Source: Sedimentisphaerales bacterium
GTDB lineage: Bacteria > Planctomycetota > Phycisphaerae > Sedimentisphaerales > SM23-30
Direction of reading: 5' to 3'
Assembly: GCA_030640865.1 (NCBI GenBank)
Contig: DAOWIP010000411.1
Location: 1-5,540, forward strand
Length of the DNA stretch: 5,540 bases
Shown: positions 5,472 through 5,540 of the stretch, one piece after another
How the letters are laid out: the number at the start of each line of letters is the position of its first letter
How positions within the stretch are numbered: the stretch's first letter is position 1
Notes under the pieces: model-generated
What the model saw: only the letters and a program-made list of their open reading frames with translations
What the model was told of the DNA's origin: nothing
The model's database searches: none
Position numbers and translations under genes: made by a program

Positions 5472-5540
5472 GGGGCATTTTAGTCCTGTAGATGGCATAA
5501 ATAAAGGCGGTCTCCTGGCGGGTCGAGTATAATCGCCCGA

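Noticed and set aside
5519..5540. Bulged inverted repeat around TATAAT at the right edge as a promoter or hairpin
   Set aside because: There is no -35 match at the right distance and the sequence is cut by the window edge, so it cannot be judged.

Overview
The window reads as a chromosomal housekeeping segment of a diderm, peptidoglycan-making bacterium. My best guess is a planctomycete, possibly of the Phycisphaerae. That guess rests on three things: the style of the L32 protein, a type 2 orotidine-phosphate decarboxylase, and short palindromic repeats of a kind I recall from such genomes. It is an inference, because there is no rRNA or other decisive marker here. No phage, transposase, CRISPR array or tRNA is visible.

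Layout. The left third (1-1746) is on the minus strand and is the widespread rpmF-plsX-fabH cluster. In transcription order it holds ribosomal protein L32 (59 aa), the acyl-phosphate synthase PlsX, a possible 62-aa single-pass membrane protein, and the first 95 residues of FabH, which leaves the window at base 1. The stretch 1747-2017 is a divergent control region with a promoter-like pair facing each way. The right two thirds are on the plus strand. They hold an unrecognised 306-aa membrane-anchored protein with a repeat-built Thr/Ser/Pro/Ala linker (2018-2938), pyrF (3092-4039, TTG start) and murD (about 4057-5406). After murD comes a 134-base non-coding tail with two hairpins and a degenerate second copy of the first hairpin's sequence.

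How the genes fit together. L32, PlsX and FabH couple ribosome production to fatty-acid and phospholipid synthesis: PlsX makes acyl-phosphate from acyl-ACP, and FabH starts acyl chains. PyrF makes UMP, the base of the UDP-sugar precursors that MurD extends with D-glutamate for peptidoglycan. The window is thus mostly envelope and nucleotide precursor synthesis. The membrane-anchored protein, whose C-terminal domain may be SPOR-like, could fit an envelope role, but this is only suggested by its layout.

The points most worth a second look are the in-frame palindromic 30-bp repeat inside the membrane protein, the shortened second zinc knuckle of L32 (CxC instead of CxxC), the small membrane ORF between plsX and fabH, and the repeat-like hairpins after murD. 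I did not find convincing evidence of an entirely new multi-gene system.
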